Below, piece by piece: positions 1 to 13,077 of a DNA stretch of 49,441 bases. Positions within the stretch are counted from its first letter, which is position 1; the number at the start of each line of letters is the position of its first letter. The notes under the pieces are model-generated. The model made no database searches. It was not told where the DNA came from and saw only the letters and a program-made list of their open reading frames with translations. The position numbers were made by a program, and so were the translations under genes. This DNA is from Xenorhabdus sp. BG5 (GTDB lineage Bacteria; Pseudomonadota; Gammaproteobacteria; Enterobacterales; Enterobacteriaceae), in the NCBI RefSeq assembly GCF_015163665.1, contig NZ_JADEUG010000028.1, positions 1-49,441 of the forward strand. The letters are read 5' to 3'.

Positions 1-382
<382 letters not shown>

Positions 383-405
383 TTTTTTTAATGTGTTCAT
401 TTTGG

Positions 406-430
406 AAGGGCATCGATAGATGCCCTTTTT
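406..430 (+). terminator. Intrinsic terminator after tuf
   Basis: A perfect 7-bp stem GGGCATC/GATGCCC (408-414 with 419-425) has a GATA tetraloop and is followed by five T. It lies 25 bases after the tuf stop, so tuf and secE-nusG are probably separate transcripts. Confidence 0.9.
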
Positions 431-446
431 ATACGTTGTCTTAAGA

Positions 447-542
447 AGAACCTATCTCATCAATAGTTGTTCATTGTTGGCCAATTAAGGCAGATAAATT
501 GCTATTTGATTGCTATTCTTAATTATTGGTGAGATAGGCTCT
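447..542. repeat. 96-bp element bounded by 21-bp imperfect inverted repeats
   Basis: The left arm 447-467 and the reverse complement of the right arm 522-542 agree at 18 of 21 positions, and all three differences are transitions. The arms enclose about 54 bp of AT-rich DNA. The size and terminal inverted repeats suit a small non-autonomous element (MITE-like), or a large cruciform or RNA hairpin. No clear target-site duplication is visible at the edges. It fills much of the tuf-secE gap. The rest of that gap (543-717) holds AT-rich DNA with a possible -10 TACAAT at 611-616 but no convincing -35. Confidence 0.6.
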
Positions 543-717
543 GATACAACGGATAGGCTTAAATATCATTAAGATATAAAAGTCCTGCTGAATTAAGGTG
601 CCGAGTCAGATACAATTACAATTATCTTTGGGTTCGGTCTGATTTGTTTTGCTCTTGCGAGGCAAGCTGGCTATCTATTTACATCATAGTTACTTACATA
701 TAGTTACAGGTTGGTTT

Positions 718-1101
718 ATGAGTGCGAATAGCGATGCTCAAGAAAGCGGGCGTGGTCTTGATATAGCAAAATGGCTATTGGTGGCGGTGCTACTGGTGGT
801 TGCTATTGTGGGTAATTACTATTACCGAGAGTATAACCTGCCTCTGCGCGCGATAGCCGTGGTTGCTATTGTTGCCCTTGCAGGAGCAGTTGCATTGTGG
901 ACTGTAAAAGGTAAAGCTGCATTAGCCTTTGCCCGTGAAGCCCGCATTGAAATGCGTAAAGTCATTTGGCCAACTCGCCAGGAAGCACTGCATACGACTT
1001 TGATTGTTGCAGCTGTGACGGCTGTCATGTCTCTTATTTTGTGGGGTCTTGATGGTATTCTGGTGCGTTTAGTTTCATTTATTACAGGCCTGAGGTTTTA
1101 A
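718..1101 (+). CDS. secE: Preprotein translocase subunit SecE
   Basis: SecE is the essential clamp subunit of the SecYEG channel in the inner membrane. The 127-residue product equals the usual enterobacterial length. Two N-terminal membrane segments lie at about residues 18-35 and 42-62. They are followed by the conserved cytoplasmic amphipathic stretch with [18 protein letters not shown], and then a third membrane helix near residues 95-120. An upstream in-frame TTG at 649 would add 23 residues, but ATG 718 starts the conserved MSAN sequence and is preferred. nusG follows after 2 bases, so secE and nusG are co-transcribed and probably translationally coupled. Confidence 0.97.
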   Translation: MSANSDAQESGRGLDIAKWLLVAVLLVVAIVGNYYYREYNLPLRAIAVVAIVALAGAVALWTVKGKAALAFAREARIEMRKVIWPTRQEALHTTLIVAAVTAVMSLILWGLDGILVRLVSFITGLRF

Positions 1102-1103
1102 AA

Positions 1104-1649
1104 ATGTCTGAATCCCCAAAAAAGCGTTGGTATGTCATCCAGGCATTTTCTGGGTTTGAAGGTCGCGTCGCTCAATCTCTGCGTGAACATATCAAATTAC
1201 AAGAGATGGAAGATTTTTTTGGCGAAGTGATGGTGCCGACAGAAGAAGTTGTTGAGATCCGCAGTGGTCAGCGCCGTAAAAGCGAGCGTAAATTCTTCCC
1301 TGGCTATGTCCTGGTACAAATGGTAATGAACGATGCAACTTGGCATTTGGTTCGTAGTGTACCTCGCGTAATGGGTTTTATCGGTGGCACCTCTGACCGC
1401 CCGGCACCAATCAGCGATAAAGAAGTTGATGCGATCATGAATCGCCTTCAACAGGTTGGTGATAAACCACGGCCAAAAACTCTGTTCGAACCAGGCGAAA
1501 TGGTTCGAGTCAGCGATGGTCCGTTTGCAGACTTCAATGGTGTGGTGGAAGAAGTCGATTACGAGAAGAGCCGTTTGAAAGTCTCGGTTTCTATCTTTGG
1601 TCGTGCTACACCCGTTGAGCTGGATTTCAGCCAGGTAGAGAAAGTCTAA
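1104..1649 (+). CDS. nusG: Transcription termination/antitermination protein NusG
   Basis: NusG binds RNA polymerase. Its N-terminal NGN domain suppresses pausing, and its C-terminal KOW domain contacts Rho or ribosomal protein S10. The 181-residue protein is full length. The NGN domain starts with [13 protein letters not shown] at about residue 7, and the KOW motif lies at about 128-160 ([16 protein letters not shown]). The ATG is 2 bases after the secE stop. The L11 operon promoter begins about 27 bases after the nusG stop, with no obvious strong terminator between them. Confidence 0.98.
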   Translation: MSESPKKRWYVIQAFSGFEGRVAQSLREHIKLQEMEDFFGEVMVPTEEVVEIRSGQRRKSERKFFPGYVLVQMVMNDATWHLVRSVPRVMGFIGGTSDRPAPISDKEVDAIMNRLQQVGDKPRPKTLFEPGEMVRVSDGPFADFNGVVEEVDYEKSRLKVSVSIFGRATPVELDFSQVEKV

Positions 1650-1675
1650 CTTGGTGATTAAGTAAGCGCTTATGC

Positions 1676-1704
1676 TTGCAAAGGGTGTGAAATTAGCATA
1701 CAAT
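1676..1704 (+). promoter_or_regulatory. Promoter of the L11 (rplKA) operon
   Basis: A near-consensus sigma-70 promoter: -35 TTGCAA at 1676-1681, a 17-base spacer, and -10 TACAAT at 1699-1704. It drives a leader of about 160 bases before rplK. Confidence 0.8.
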
Positions 1705-1818
1705 TTCGCGCCTTTTGTTTTTTTATCCAGGCATCATTTTTAGATGATACTTAGATAACATTAGGTTAGTTAAAGTTTTTAATGACCTGGTCTTTAATAG
1801 ACGGGGTTCAAATTGTCA

Positions 1819-1851
1819 GGGGAGCCTCATTTTGTTGAGGCGATAAGACCC
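1819..1851 (+). promoter_or_regulatory. L1 autoregulatory binding site in the rplKA leader
   Basis: A GGG/CCC outer pair and a CCTCA/TGAGG inner stem surround a short loop, with unpaired GA and GATAAGA bulges, just before the rplK ribosome-binding site. In E. coli, ribosomal protein L1 binds such a 23S-mimicking hairpin to repress translation of L11 and L1. The position and shape match; binding is inferred. Confidence 0.65.
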
Positions 1852-1869
1852 GCATAGAGGAAAAAATAA

Positions 1870-3003
<1,134 letters not shown>

Positions 3004-3033
3004 TGATTTAAGCTGAGAATAACGCTTTACCTT

Positions 3034-3062
3034 AGCGTCAGATTTGTCTAAAATCTGACGCT
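3034..3062 (+). promoter_or_regulatory. Perfect 12-bp hairpin in the rplA-rplJ spacer
   Basis: AGCGTCAGATTT (3034-3045) pairs fully with AAATCTGACGCT (3051-3062) around a 5-base loop. No T-run follows, so it may be a partial terminator or an RNA-processing or stability element rather than a full stop between the two ribosomal operons. Confidence 0.65.
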
Positions 3063-3138
3063 TCAAATTTGCCTGATCAGTGTGTTTTATAACACACAGC
3101 CTTCGAAAAATAAGGCTGTATCGGCAAATAACAAGTTT

Positions 3139-3336
3139 TCGGTTGGAGCTTGGCCTAATCCAAGCCCCGTCCAAGACCGCAGGCGTAAGTAATTACTTAA
3201 TATCCTGCGTAGACGGTGACAGAGCCAAATGAAATTTATTTTCTGGATTCTGCTCACCGTGTTTCAGCGCTCAGGCACATTTGGTGTTTTGAGTGAAGTG
3301 AGTCCCGGGTTTGCCCGGTTAATCCAGGAGCAAGAA
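3139..3336 (+). promoter_or_regulatory. L10 leader (rplJ mRNA autoregulatory leader)
   Basis: The structured leader contains the blocks GGTTGGAGC, AAGACCGCAGG and CCTGCGTAGACGGTGACAGA, as I recall them from the E. coli rplJ leader. It ends with the ribosome-binding site AATCCAGGAGCA. The L10-(L7/L12)4 complex binds this RNA and represses translation of rplJ and rplL. It occupies most of the 337-base rplA-rplJ gap. Confidence 0.85.
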
Positions 3337-3340
3337 GCTA

Positions 3341-3838
3341 ATGGCACTAAATCTTCAAGACAAACAAGCGATTGTTGCTGAAGTCAGCGAAGTAGCCAAA
3401 GGCGCGCTGTCTGCGGTTGTTGCGGATTCTCGCGGCGTTACCGTAGATAAAATGACTGAACTGCGTAAAGCAGGTCGCGAAGCTGGCGTTTATATGCGTG
3501 TTGTTCGTAACACTCTGATGCGCCGTGCTGTTGAAGGTACTGAATTTGAGTGCCTGAAAGAAGCGTTTGTTGGTCCAACCTTGATTGCTTTTTCTAACGA
3601 ACATCCGGGCGCAGCTGCTCGTCTGTTCAAAGATTTCGCGAAAGCGAACCCAGCATTCGAGATTAAAGCAGCAGCCTTTGAAGGTGAGTTTATCCCAGCG
3701 AGCAATATCGATCGTCTGGCAACACTCCCAACTTACGAAGAAGCAATCGCACGCCTGATGTCAACCATGAAAGAAGCCGCTGCAGGCAAACTGGTTCGTA
3801 CTCTGGCTGCGCTACGCGATCAGAAAGAAGCTGCTTAA
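3341..3838 (+). CDS. rplJ: 50S ribosomal protein L10
   Basis: L10 anchors the L7/L12 dimers to 23S rRNA, forming the ribosomal stalk, and represses its own mRNA. The 165-residue product has the usual length, with the N-terminal rRNA-binding domain ([21 protein letters not shown]) and a C-terminal helix that holds L12. The start follows CAGGAGCAAGAAGCT. rplL follows after 63 bases. Confidence 0.99.
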   Translation: MALNLQDKQAIVAEVSEVAKGALSAVVADSRGVTVDKMTELRKAGREAGVYMRVVRNTLMRRAVEGTEFECLKEAFVGPTLIAFSNEHPGAAARLFKDFAKANPAFEIKAAAFEGEFIPASNIDRLATLPTYEEAIARLMSTMKEAAAGKLVRTLAALRDQKEAA

Positions 3839-3901
3839 TTGCTTATTTCCTTCGTTGCTTTTTAACGTATAAATTTTTTCTGAATTTTAGGAACACTTGT
3901 T

Positions 3902-4267
3902 ATGTCTATCACTAAAGAACAAATTCTGGACGCAGTTGCAGAAATGTCTGTAATGGACGTTGTTGAACTGATCAGCATGATGGAAGAAAAATTCGGCGTT
4001 TCTGCTGCTGCAGCTGTAGCTGTAGTTGGTGGTGCTGCTGAAGCGGTTGAAGAAAAAACTGAATTCGACGTCATCCTGACTGGCGCTGGCGCTAACAAAG
4101 TTGCTGTAATCAAAGCAGTACGTGGCGCAACTGGCCTAGGTCTGAAAGAAGCGAAAGACCTGGTTGAAAGCGCACCAGCAGCTCTGAAAGAAGGCATCAG
4201 CAAAGAAGACGCTGAAGCTCTGAAAAAATCTCTGGAAGAAGCAGGTGCTTCTGTTGAGATCAAGTAA
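3902..4267 (+). CDS. rplL: 50S ribosomal protein L7/L12
   Basis: L7/L12 is the multi-copy stalk protein that recruits translational GTPases. The 121-residue acidic protein has the N-terminal dimerisation domain (residues 1-32), an alanine- and valine-rich hinge at about 35-52, and the C-terminal factor-binding domain with [20 protein letters not shown]. It is the last ribosomal gene before rpoBC and is followed by the attenuator that lowers read-through into rpoB. Confidence 0.99.
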   Translation: MSITKEQILDAVAEMSVMDVVELISMMEEKFGVSAAAAVAVVGGAAEAVEEKTEFDVILTGAGANKVAVIKAVRGATGLGLKEAKDLVESAPAALKEGISKEDAEALKKSLEEAGASVEIK

Positions 4268-4307
4268 GATCTGTTTGAAGTTCGCAGCCTGATTTTTTAA
4301 GGCTGGC

Positions 4308-4338
4308 GGCTGGCGGTTTTTTAATCGCCAGCCTTTTT
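4308..4338 (+). terminator. rplL-rpoB transcription attenuator
   Basis: The 8-bp stem GGCTGGCG/CGCCAGCC (4308-4315 with 4326-4333) is followed by five T, as in the E. coli partial terminator that sets rpoBC expression below that of rplJL. A duplicated GGCTGGCGG at 4301-4309 could compete for the same 3' arm. Confidence 0.85.
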
Positions 4339-4389
4339 GCGCTGTAAGGGCATTGTCTGAAAACCAGATTTGCCTGAAAGGCATTAATA

Positions 4390-4432
4390 GGGAGTTAGTA
4401 GCATTTCACACTGTTTGGCTGCTAATAAACCC
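4390..4432 (+). promoter_or_regulatory. Candidate RNase III processing hairpin upstream of rpoB
   Basis: GGG and TTAGTAGC at 4390-4402 can pair with GCTGCTAA and CCC at 4418-4432, with one wobble and an internal bulge. E. coli has an RNase III-cleaved stem in the same rplL-rpoB interval; function here is inferred from position. The remainder up to 4650 shows no other clear element. Confidence 0.5.
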
Positions 4433-4650
4433 AAAATACTTCTTCCTATTGACGACTTAATATACTGCGTTCTCAGCTACGATCCACTCGAGTAGCTCGG
4501 TAGTAAAGGTAACGCAATGAAATGATTTAAGAGTAATAGTAATGGGTATTACGGAAAATATTCTGTTTTCTGTTCGAAAAAATAGTGTTGCAGAGTGCTG
4601 TCCTTAAGGGCGGACAGAGTGGGTCACTTATCAGCGAGCTGAGGAACCCT

Positions 4651-7600
4651 ATGGTTTACTCCTATACCGAGAAAAAACGTATTCGTAAGGATTTTGGTAA
4701 ACGTCCACAAGTTTTGGATGTTCCATACCTTCTTTCTATCCAACTTGACTCGTTCCAGAAGTTTATCGAGCAAGATCCTGAAGGCCAAAATGGACTGGAA
4801 GCGGCCTTCCGTTCAGTGTTCCCAATTCAGAGCTACAGCGGCAATTCAGAGCTGCAATATGTAAGCTACCGTCTTGGCGAACCTGTTTTTGATGTCAAAG
4901 AGTGTCAGATCCGTGGAGTGACTTTCTCCGCACCTCTGCGCGTTAAGTTGCGTCTGGTGATTTATGAGCGCGAAGCGCCAGAAGGCACAGTTAAGGACAT
5001 CAAAGAACAAGAAGTCTACATGGGTGAAATTCCACTCATGACTGATAACGGAACTTTCGTTATCAACGGTACTGAGCGCGTTATCGTATCTCAGTTGCAT
5101 CGTAGCCCAGGCGTTTTCTTTGACAGCGATAAGGGTAAAACCCATTCATCCGGTAAGGTACTGTATAATGCACGTATCATTCCTTACCGCGGTTCGTGGT
5201 TAGATTTCGAATTTGATCCAAAAGATAACCTGTTTGTGCGTATCGACCGCCGCCGTAAGTTGCCGGCTTCGATTATTCTACGCGCGATGGATTATTCCTC
5301 TGAAGACATCTTGAATCTGTTCTTCAAAAAAACCGTTTTCGAAATTCGCGACAATAAATTGCAGATGATGCTGGTTCCAGAGCGTCTGCGTGGCGAGACT
5401 GCTTCATTTGATATCGAAGCAAACGGCAAGGTTTATGTTGAAAAAGGCCGTCGTATCACAGCTCGTCATATCCGCCAGTTAGAAAAAGAGCAGGTAGACC
5501 GTATTGAGGTGCCTGTTGAATATATCGCGGGTAAAGTTGTAGCAAAAGATTACATTGACCAGAACACAGGTGAAATCATCTGTGCCGCTAACATGGAACT
5601 CTCTTTAGATCTGCTGGCCCGTTTAAGCCAGGCTGGTTACAAATCTATCGAGACCCTGTTTACCAATGATCTGGATCACGGTGCTTATATTTCCGAAACC
5701 CTGCGTGTTGACCCAACCAATGATCGCCTGAGCGCACTGGTTGAAATCTATCGCATGATGCGTCCGGGTGAACCACCAACACGTGAAGCCGCAGAAAACC
5801 TGTTTGAGAATCTGTTCTTCTCTGAAGATCGTTATGATCTGTCTGCGGTTGGTCGTATGAAGTTCAACCGTTCGCTGGATCGTGAAGAGGTTGAAGGTTC
5901 CGGTATCCTGAGCAAAGAAGACATCATTGACGTGATGAAGAAGCTCATTGATATCCGTAACGGTAAAGGTGAAGTCGACGATATCGACCACTTGGGCAAC
6001 CGTCGTATCCGTTCTGTTGGTGAAATGGCTGAAAACCAGTTCCGCGTCGGCCTGGTTCGTGTAGAACGTGCAGTGAAAGAGCGTTTGTCTCTGGGCGATC
6101 TGGATACCCTGATGCCACAGGATATGATCAACGCCAAACCAATTTCTGCGGCGGTGAAAGAGTTCTTTGGTTCGAGCCAGTTATCTCAGTTCATGGACCA
6201 GAACAACCCACTGTCTGAAATCACCCATAAACGTCGTATTTCTGCGTTGGGTCCAGGCGGTCTGACCCGTGAACGCGCAGGCTTTGAAGTTCGAGACGTA
6301 CACCCAACTCACTACGGCCGTGTATGTCCAATCGAAACTCCTGAAGGTCCAAACATCGGTTTGATTAACTCATTGTCCGTTTATGCGCGTACCAATGAGT
6401 ATGGTTTCCTGGAAACACCTTACCGCTTAGTGCGTGATGGCGTAGTGACTGATGAAATCCACTACCTGTCTGCAATCGAAGAAGGTAACTACGTTATTGC
6501 TCAGGCGAACACCGTATTGGATGAAGAAGGCCATTTCGTTGAAGAATTGGTTACTTGCCGTCATTACGATGAATCCAGCTTGTTCAACCGTGATCAGGTT
6601 CAGTACATGGACGTTTCGACACAACAGATCGTGTCCGTCGGTGCTTCTCTGATCCCATTCCTTGAACACGATGACGCCAACCGTGCATTGATGGGTGCGA
6701 ACATGCAACGTCAGGCGGTTCCAACACTGCGCGCTGATAAGCCGCTGGTCGGAACAGGTATGGAGCGTGCGGTAGCGGTTGACTCCGGTGTAACCTCTGT
6801 GGCTAAACGCGGCGGTGTGGTTCAGTACGTTGACGCATCCCGTATCGTTATCAAGGTTAACGAAGATGAAATGTACGCGGGTGAAGCGGGCATTGATATC
6901 TATAACCTGACCAAGTATACCCGTTCAAACCAAAACACCTGTATCAACCAGACACCATGTGTTTCTTTGGGTGAACTGGTTGAACGCGGTGACGTGCTGG
7001 CTGATGGTCCATCCACTGACTTGGGTGAACTGGCACTGGGTCAGAACATGCGTGTGGCGTTCATGCCGTGGAATGGTTATAACTTCGAGGACTCCATCCT
7101 CGTCTCTGAGCGTGTTGTTCAGGAAGACCGTTTCACCACTATTCACATTCAAGAACTGGCTTGTGTGTCTCGTGACACTAAACTGGGGCCTGAAGAGATT
7201 ACGGCTGACATCCCTAACGTGGGTGAAGCAGCGCTGTCTAAACTGGACGAATCCGGTATCGTTTATATCGGTGCGGAAGTGAAAGGCGGCGACATTCTGG
7301 TTGGTAAAGTGACACCGAAAGGTGAAACTCAGCTGACTCCAGAAGAAAAACTGTTGCGTGCGATCTTCGGTGAGAAAGCGTCTGATGTGAAAGATTCCTC
7401 ACTGCGCGTACCAAACGGTGTTTCTGGTACTGTTATCGACGTACAAGTCTTTACCCGTGATGGCGTAGAGAAAGACAAGCGTGCGTTGGAAATCGAAGAG
7501 ATGCAGTTGCGTGAGGCTAAGAAAGACCTGACCGAAGAACTGCAAATTTTCGAAGCTGGCCTGTTTGCGCGTATCCACTCTGTATTGGTTGCCGGTGGTA

Positions 7601-8679
7601 TTGAAGCGGAAAAACTCAGCAAACTTCCTCGTGCGCGTTGGTTGGAGCTGGGCCTGGCTGATGAAGAAAAACAAAATCAGCTGGAGCAGTTGGCAGAACA
7701 GTATGATGAACTGAAAGTAGAGTTCGAGAAAAAACTGGATGCTAAACGCCGTAAGATCACTCAGGGCGACGATCTGGCACCAGGCGTGCTGAAAATTGTC
7801 AAAGTGTATCTGGCTGTGAAACGTCAGATACAGCCTGGTGACAAGATGGCAGGTCGTCACGGTAACAAAGGTGTTATCTCCAAGATCAACCCGATCGAAG
7901 ACATGCCTTACGATGAAAACGGCACACCAGTGGACATCGTCCTGAACCCGCTGGGTGTACCGTCACGTATGAACATCGGTCAGATTCTGGAAACTCACTT
8001 AGGCATGGCGGCGAAAGGCATTGGTGACAAGATCAATGCAATGCTGAAACAGCAGCAAGAAGTTGCCAAACTGCGTGAATTTATCCAGAAAGCTTATGAT
8101 CTGGGTGATGATACCCGTCAGAAAGTTGACTTGAACACCTTCACCGATGAAGAAGTGATGCGCCTGGCAGAAAACTTGAAAAAAGGTATGCCGATCGCAA
8201 CACCGGTCTTTGACGGTGCAAAAGAGACTGAAATCAAAGAGTTGTTGAAACTGGGTGGCTTGCCGACTTCTGGTCAGATCACGCTGTTCGACGGCCGTAC
8301 AGGTGAACAATTCGAGCGTCAGGTAACCGTTGGTTACATGTACATGCTGAAATTGAACCACTTGGTTGATGACAAGATGCACGCCCGTTCTACCGGCTCT
8401 TACAGTCTGGTAACTCAGCAACCGCTGGGTGGTAAGGCACAGTTCGGTGGACAGCGTTTCGGTGAGATGGAAGTGTGGGCATTGGAAGCATACGGTGCGG
8501 CGTACACCCTGCAAGAAATGCTCACCGTTAAATCCGACGATGTTAACGGTCGAACCAAGATGTATAAAAACATCGTGGATGGTAACCACCAGATGGAACC
8601 TGGCATGCCGGAATCTTTCAACGTATTGCTGAAAGAAATCCGTTCGTTGGGTATCAACATCGAGCTGGAAGACGAATAA
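4651..8679 (+). CDS. rpoB: RNA polymerase beta subunit
   Basis: RpoB is the second-largest catalytic subunit of the RNA polymerase core and the target of rifampicin. The 1342 residues equal the E. coli length. The rifampicin pocket begins with L511 by direct codon count, and the pocket residues (D516, H526, S531 in E. coli numbering) are the sensitive-type residues. The C-terminal flexible clamp and the [16 protein letters not shown] block are present. The frame is open upstream to a GTG at 4585, but ATG 4651 begins the conserved [10 protein letters not shown] and follows GCTGAGGAACC, so it is chosen. rpoC follows after 130 bases. Confidence 0.99.
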   Translation: MVYSYTEKKRIRKDFGKRPQVLDVPYLLSIQLDSFQKFIEQDPEGQNGLEAAFRSVFPIQSYSGNSELQYVSYRLGEPVFDVKECQIRGVTFSAPLRVKLRLVIYEREAPEGTVKDIKEQEVYMGEIPLMTDNGTFVINGTERVIVSQLHRSPGVFFDSDKGKTHSSGKVLYNARIIPYRGSWLDFEFDPKDNLFVRIDRRRKLPASIILRAMDYSSEDILNLFFKKTVFEIRDNKLQMMLVPERLRGETASFDIEANGKVYVEKGRRITARHIRQLEKEQVDRIEVPVEYIAGKVVAKDYIDQNTGEIICAANMELSLDLLARLSQAGYKSIETLFTNDLDHGAYISETLRVDPTNDRLSALVEIYRMMRPGEPPTREAAENLFENLFFSEDRYDLSAVGRMKFNRSLDREEVEGSGILSKEDIIDVMKKLIDIRNGKGEVDDIDHLGNRRIRSVGEMAENQFRVGLVRVERAVKERLSLGDLDTLMPQDMINAKPISAAVKEFFGSSQLSQFMDQNNPLSEITHKRRISALGPGGLTRERAGFEVRDVHPTHYGRVCPIETPEGPNIGLINSLSVYARTNEYGFLETPYRLVRDGVVTDEIHYLSAIEEGNYVIAQANTVLDEEGHFVEELVTCRHYDESSLFNRDQVQYMDVSTQQIVSVGASLIPFLEHDDANRALMGANMQRQAVPTLRADKPLVGTGMERAVAVDSGVTSVAKRGGVVQYVDASRIVIKVNEDEMYAGEAGIDIYNLTKYTRSNQNTCINQTPCVSLGELVERGDVLADGPSTDLGELALGQNMRVAFMPWNGYNFEDSILVSERVVQEDRFTTIHIQELACVSRDTKLGPEEITADIPNVGEAALSKLDESGIVYIGAEVKGGDILVGKVTPKGETQLTPEEKLLRAIFGEKASDVKDSSLRVPNGVSGTVIDVQVFTRDGVEKDKRALEIEEMQLREAKKDLTEELQIFEAGLFARIHSVLVAGGIEAEKLSKLPRARWLELGLADEEKQNQLEQLAEQYDELKVEFEKKLDAKRRKITQGDDLAPGVLKIVKVYLAVKRQIQPGDKMAGRHGNKGVISKINPIEDMPYDENGTPVDIVLNPLGVPSRMNIGQILETHLGMAAKGIGDKINAMLKQQQEVAKLREFIQKAYDLGDDTRQKVDLNTFTDEEVMRLAENLKKGMPIATPVFDGAKETEIKELLKLGGLPTSGQITLFDGRTGEQFERQVTVGYMYMLKLNHLVDDKMHARSTGSYSLVTQQPLGGKAQFGGQRFGEMEVWALEAYGAAYTLQEMLTVKSDDVNGRTKMYKNIVDGNHQMEPGMPESFNVLLKEIRSLGINIELEDE

Positions 8680-8688
8680 ATCGTTTTC

Positions 8689-8738
8689 CCGCTGGTACTG
8701 CCCGATATAAGAATGTCGGGCGGCTTACCGGCCAGTGG
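8689..8738 (+). promoter_or_regulatory. Two-level stem in the rpoB-rpoC spacer
   Basis: The inner stem GCCCGA/TCGGGC (8700-8705 with 8716-8721) is enclosed by CCGCTGG/CCAGTGG (8689-8695 with 8732-8738, one wobble). There is no T-run, so it is not a terminator; it may be a stability or processing structure between the two polymerase genes. Confidence 0.5.
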
Positions 8739-8809
8739 TTATACTGGTTATAGAGGTGAGTGGCATGGGCCACTCACCTAACAGGTCTAACTCCGACAGG
8801 AGCCATTTC

Positions 8810-11800
8810 GTGAAAGACTTATTGAAGTTTCTGAAAGCGCAAACCAAGACCGAAGAGTTTGATGCGATCAAAATTGCTCTGGCCTCTCCAGATATGATCC
8901 GTTCGTGGTCATTCGGGGAAGTAAAAAAGCCGGAAACTATTAACTACCGTACGTTCAAGCCTGAGCGTGACGGTCTTTTCTGTGCGCGTATTTTCGGGCC
9001 AGTAAAAGATTACGAATGCTTGTGTGGTAAATACAAGCGTTTGAAACACCGTGGTGTGATTTGTGAAAAATGTGGCGTTGAAGTAACCCAGACTAAAGTT
9101 CGTCGTGATCGTATGGGTCACATTGAGCTGGCCTCTCCAACCGCTCACATCTGGTTCCTGAAATCTCTGCCATCCCGCATCGGTTTACTGCTGGATATGC
9201 CTCTGCGCGATATTGAACGCGTGCTGTACTTCGAATCCTATGTGGTTGTTGAAGGGGGTATGACCAGCCTTGAGCGTGGGCAAATCCTGACTGAAGAACA
9301 GTATCTGGATGCACTGGAAGAGTTCGGTGATGAATTTGACGCAAAAATGGGTGCAGAAGCCATCCAGGCTTTGCTGAAAAGCATCGATCTGGAAAACGAA
9401 TGTGAAACCTTGCGCGAAGAGCTGAACGAAACCAACTCTGAAACCAAGCGTAAGAAGCTGACCAAGCGTATTAAACTGCTGGAAGCGTTCATTCAGTCTG
9501 GCAACAAACCAGAGTGGATGGTTCTGACCGTTCTGCCCGTTCTGCCACCGGATTTGCGTCCACTGGTTCCATTGGATGGTGGTCGTTTCGCAACTTCAGA
9601 CCTGAACGATCTGTATCGTCGCGTTATTAACCGTAACAACCGTTTGAAACGCCTGTTGGATCTGGCTGCGCCAGATATCATCGTACGTAACGAAAAACGT
9701 ATGTTGCAGGAAGCGGTTGATGCGCTGCTGGACAACGGCCGTCGCGGTCGTGCGATTACCGGTTCCAATAAGCGTCCTCTGAAATCCCTGGCAGACATGA
9801 TCAAGGGTAAACAGGGTCGTTTCCGTCAGAACTTGCTGGGTAAACGTGTTGACTACTCAGGCCGTTCTGTTATTACCGTAGGTCCATACCTGCGTCTGCA
9901 TCAGTGTGGTCTGCCTAAGAAAATGGCACTGGAGCTGTTTAAGCCATTTATTTACGGCAAACTGGAACTGCGTGGCTTGGCGACGACGATCAAAGCCGCC
10001 AAGAAAATGGTTGAGCGTGAAGAAGCTGTGGTATGGGATATCCTGGATGAAGTTATCCGTGAGCACCCAGTTTTGCTGAACCGTGCACCAACCCTCCACC
10101 GTTTGGGTATTCAGGCATTTGAACCCGTTCTGATCGAAGGTAAAGCTATTCAGTTGCACCCACTCGTGTGTGCGGCCTATAACGCCGACTTCGACGGTGA
10201 CCAGATGGCTGTTCACGTACCGTTGACACTGGAAGCTCAGTTGGAAGCGCGTGCGTTGATGATGTCTACCAACAACATCCTGTCTCCAGCGAGCGGTGAA
10301 CCCATCATCGTTCCATCTCAGGACGTTGTATTGGGTCTGTACTACATGACCCGTGACTGTGTTAACGCGAAAGGCGAAGGCATGGTTCTGACCGGTCCTA
10401 AAGAAGCAGAGCGCGTATACCGCGCAGGTCTGGCTTCTCTGCATGCCCGTGTCAAAGTTCGTATCACTGAAGAAGTGAAAGATGGTGAAGGTAATGTCAC
10501 TATCAATACGGGATTGGTTGATACGACCATTGGTCGTGCCATCCTGTGGATGATTGTACCGCGTGGCTTGCCATACTCATTGATTAACCAGCCACTGGGT
10601 AAAAAAGCTATCTCCAAGATGCTAAATACCTGTTACCGCATACTGGGTTTGAAGCCAACCGTTATTTTGGCTGACCAGACCATGTATACCGGTTTTGCTT
10701 ACGCTGCTCGTTCAGGGGTATCCGTAGGTATTGATGACATGGTTATTCCTGAGAAGAAAGAAGGCATCATCGCGGAAGCGGAAGCGGAAGTGGCCGAAAT
10801 TCAGGAACAGTTCCAGTCAGGTCTGGTAACTGCTGGCGAACGTTATAACAAAGTTATCGATATCTGGGCTGCGGCGAACGAACGTGTTGCTAAGGCGATG
10901 ATGGAAAACCTGTCTTCTGAAACAGTGATTAACCGTAACGGTGAAGAAGAACAACAGGTTTCTTTCAACAACATCTTTATGATGGCCGACTCCGGTGCGC
11001 GTGGTTCTGCGGCTCAGATCCGTCAGTTGGCGGGGATGCGTGGTCTGATGGCAACACCAGATGGTTCCATCATCGAAACCCCAATTACCGCGAACTTCCG
11101 TGAAGGTCTGAACGTACTCCAGTACTTCATCTCAACTCACGGTGCTCGTAAAGGTCTTGCGGATACCGCATTGAAAACGGCGAACTCCGGTTACCTGACC
11201 CGTCGTCTGGTTGACGTTGCCCAAGACTTGGTCGTAACTGAAGATGACTGTGGTACTCACGACGGTATCCTGATGACCCCAGTTATCGAAGGTGGAGATG
11301 TTAAAGAACCACTGCGTGAGCGTGTATTGGGACGTGTGGCGGCGGAAGACATCCTGAAGCCGGGCACAGCGGACATTCTGGTTCCACGTAACACGCTGCT
11401 GAACGAAAAATGGTGTGATCTGTTAGAAGAGAACTCTGTTGACAGCGTGAAAGTACGCTCCGTAGTAAGTTGTGAAACTGACTTTGGTGTTTGTGCGAAC
11501 TGTTACGGCCGTGACCTTGCTCGTGGTCACCTGATCAACAAAGGTGAAGCGATCGGTGTTATCGCAGCACAGTCAATCGGTGAACCAGGTACACAGTTGA
11601 CGATGCGTACGTTCCACATCGGTGGTGCGGCATCTCGTGCGGCAGCAGAATCCAGCATTCAGGTACGTAACAAAGGTCATCTGAAACTGTTCAATGCGAA
11701 ATTCGTTACGAACTCCGCAAATAAACTGGTTATTACTTCTCGTAATACCGAATTGCGTCTGATCGACGATTTCGGTCGTACCAAAGAGAGCTATAAAGTC

Positions 11801-13036
11801 CCTTACGGCTCGGTATTGACGAAAGGCGATGGTGAGACAGTTGCTGGCGGTGAAACCGTTGCAAACTGGGACCCACACACCATGCCAATCGTGAGTGAAG
11901 TATCCGGTATTATCCAGTTCTACGACATGGTTGATGGTCAAACCATTACCCGTCAGACGGATGAGCTGACCGGCCTGTCTTCACTGGTGGTTCTGGATAG
12001 TGCAGAGCGTACCGGTAGTGGTAAAGACCTGCGTCCAGCACTGAAAATCGTAGACGCCCAGGGTAACGACGTTCTGATCCCAGGTACAGATATGCCTGCT
12101 CAGTACTTCCTGCCGGGTAAAGCGATTGTTCAGCTGGAAGATGGTATGTCCATCTCTGCGGGTGATACATTGGCGCGTATTCCTCAGGAATCTGGCGGTA
12201 CTAAAGATATCACCGGGGGTCTGCCACGCGTTGCGGACCTGTTCGAAGCTCGTCGTCCGAAAGAGCCTGCTATCTTGGCAGAAATCAGCGGTATCGTTTC
12301 CTTCGGTAAAGAAACCAAAGGCAAGCGCCGTCTGGTCATTACTCCGCTGGATGGTGGTGAACCTTACGAAGAGATGATCCCTAAATGGCGTCAGCTCAAC
12401 GTGTTCGAAGGTGAGGTTGTTGAACGTGGTGACGTGATCTCCGATGGCCCAGAATCTCCACATGACATTCTGCGCCTGCGTGGTGTTCATGCTGTTGCTC
12501 GTTATATCACTAACGAAGTACAGGAAGTTTACCGTTTGCAAGGCGTTAAGATTAACGATAAACACATTGAAGTTATCGTTCGTCAGATGCTGCGTAAAGC
12601 AACTATTGCGAATGCGGGTAGTTCCGAATTCCTTGAAGGCGAGCAGGTTGAATACGCACGCGTTAAGGTTTCGAACCGCAAACTGGAGCAGGATGGCAAA
12701 GTACCAGCTATCTTCCAGCGTGACCTGTTGGGTATCACCAAGGCATCATTGGCTACAGAATCCTTCATTTCTGCGGCGTCGTTCCAGGAAACAACCCGCG
12801 TTCTGACTGAGGCAGCTGTTGCAGGTAAACGTGATGAACTGCGTGGCTTGAAAGAGAACGTCATCGTTGGTCGCCTGATCCCGGCGGGTACAGGTTATGC
12901 TTACCACCAGGATCGCATCCGTCGTCGTCAAGCAAACGAAGTGATTGAAGCGCCACAATTTAGCGTTGACGAAGCCACTGCAAACCTTGCTGAATTGTTG
13001 AATGCAGGTTTTGGTGGCAGCAGCGATAACGAGTAA
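8810..13036 (+). CDS. rpoC: RNA polymerase beta-prime subunit
   Basis: RpoC is the largest core subunit and holds the active-site magnesium. It has 1408 residues against 1407 in E. coli. The absolutely conserved NADFDGDQM starts at residue 458, giving D460, D462 and D464 as the catalytic aspartates. The N-terminal zinc ribbon (CLCGKYK and CEKCGVEV, residues about 70-88) and the second zinc cluster ([13 protein letters not shown]) are present, as is the trigger-loop motif [10 protein letters not shown]. The frame is open upstream to 8735, but GTG 8810 begins the conserved [11 protein letters not shown] and has GACAGGAG upstream, so GTG is taken as the start. A strong terminator ends the operon. 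Confidence 0.99.
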   Translation: MKDLLKFLKAQTKTEEFDAIKIALASPDMIRSWSFGEVKKPETINYRTFKPERDGLFCARIFGPVKDYECLCGKYKRLKHRGVICEKCGVEVTQTKVRRDRMGHIELASPTAHIWFLKSLPSRIGLLLDMPLRDIERVLYFESYVVVEGGMTSLERGQILTEEQYLDALEEFGDEFDAKMGAEAIQALLKSIDLENECETLREELNETNSETKRKKLTKRIKLLEAFIQSGNKPEWMVLTVLPVLPPDLRPLVPLDGGRFATSDLNDLYRRVINRNNRLKRLLDLAAPDIIVRNEKRMLQEAVDALLDNGRRGRAITGSNKRPLKSLADMIKGKQGRFRQNLLGKRVDYSGRSVITVGPYLRLHQCGLPKKMALELFKPFIYGKLELRGLATTIKAAKKMVEREEAVVWDILDEVIREHPVLLNRAPTLHRLGIQAFEPVLIEGKAIQLHPLVCAAYNADFDGDQMAVHVPLTLEAQLEARALMMSTNNILSPASGEPIIVPSQDVVLGLYYMTRDCVNAKGEGMVLTGPKEAERVYRAGLASLHARVKVRITEEVKDGEGNVTINTGLVDTTIGRAILWMIVPRGLPYSLINQPLGKKAISKMLNTCYRILGLKPTVILADQTMYTGFAYAARSGVSVGIDDMVIPEKKEGIIAEAEAEVAEIQEQFQSGLVTAGERYNKVIDIWAAANERVAKAMMENLSSETVINRNGEEEQQVSFNNIFMMADSGARGSAAQIRQLAGMRGLMATPDGSIIETPITANFREGLNVLQYFISTHGARKGLADTALKTANSGYLTRRLVDVAQDLVVTEDDCGTHDGILMTPVIEGGDVKEPLRERVLGRVAAEDILKPGTADILVPRNTLLNEKWCDLLEENSVDSVKVRSVVSCETDFGVCANCYGRDLARGHLINKGEAIGVIAAQSIGEPGTQLTMRTFHIGGAASRAAAESSIQVRNKGHLKLFNAKFVTNSANKLVITSRNTELRLIDDFGRTKESYKVPYGSVLTKGDGETVAGGETVANWDPHTMPIVSEVSGIIQFYDMVDGQTITRQTDELTGLSSLVVLDSAERTGSGKDLRPALKIVDAQGNDVLIPGTDMPAQYFLPGKAIVQLEDGMSISAGDTLARIPQESGGTKDITGGLPRVADLFEARRPKEPAILAEISGIVSFGKETKGKRRLVITPLDGGEPYEEMIPKWRQLNVFEGEVVERGDVISDGPESPHDILRLRGVHAVARYITNEVQEVYRLQGVKINDKHIEVIVRQMLRKATIANAGSSEFLEGEQVEYARVKVSNRKLEQDGKVPAIFQRDLLGITKASLATESFISAASFQETTRVLTEAAVAGKRDELRGLKENVIVGRLIPAGTGYAYHQDRIRRRQANEVIEAPQFSVDEATANLAELLNAGFGGSSDNE

Positions 13037-13077
13037 TCGTGATGCGTAGCATACCCTATATAGTATAGCTAATCGTG

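Noticed and set aside
383-717. Search for tRNA genes between tuf and secE
   Set aside because: No cloverleaf, no T-loop GGTTCGA followed by an acceptor stem, and no CCA end were seen; the GGTTCGG at 631 lacks partners.
1197-1703. Long minus-strand open frame opposite nusG
   Set aside because: It lies wholly over a conserved gene, has no ribosome-binding site and encodes low-quality sequence rich in His, Phe and Thr, typical of an antisense shadow.
7399-8589. Long minus-strand frames opposite rpoB
   Set aside because: Antisense shadows created by the strong codon bias of rpoB; no recognisable domain and no start signals.
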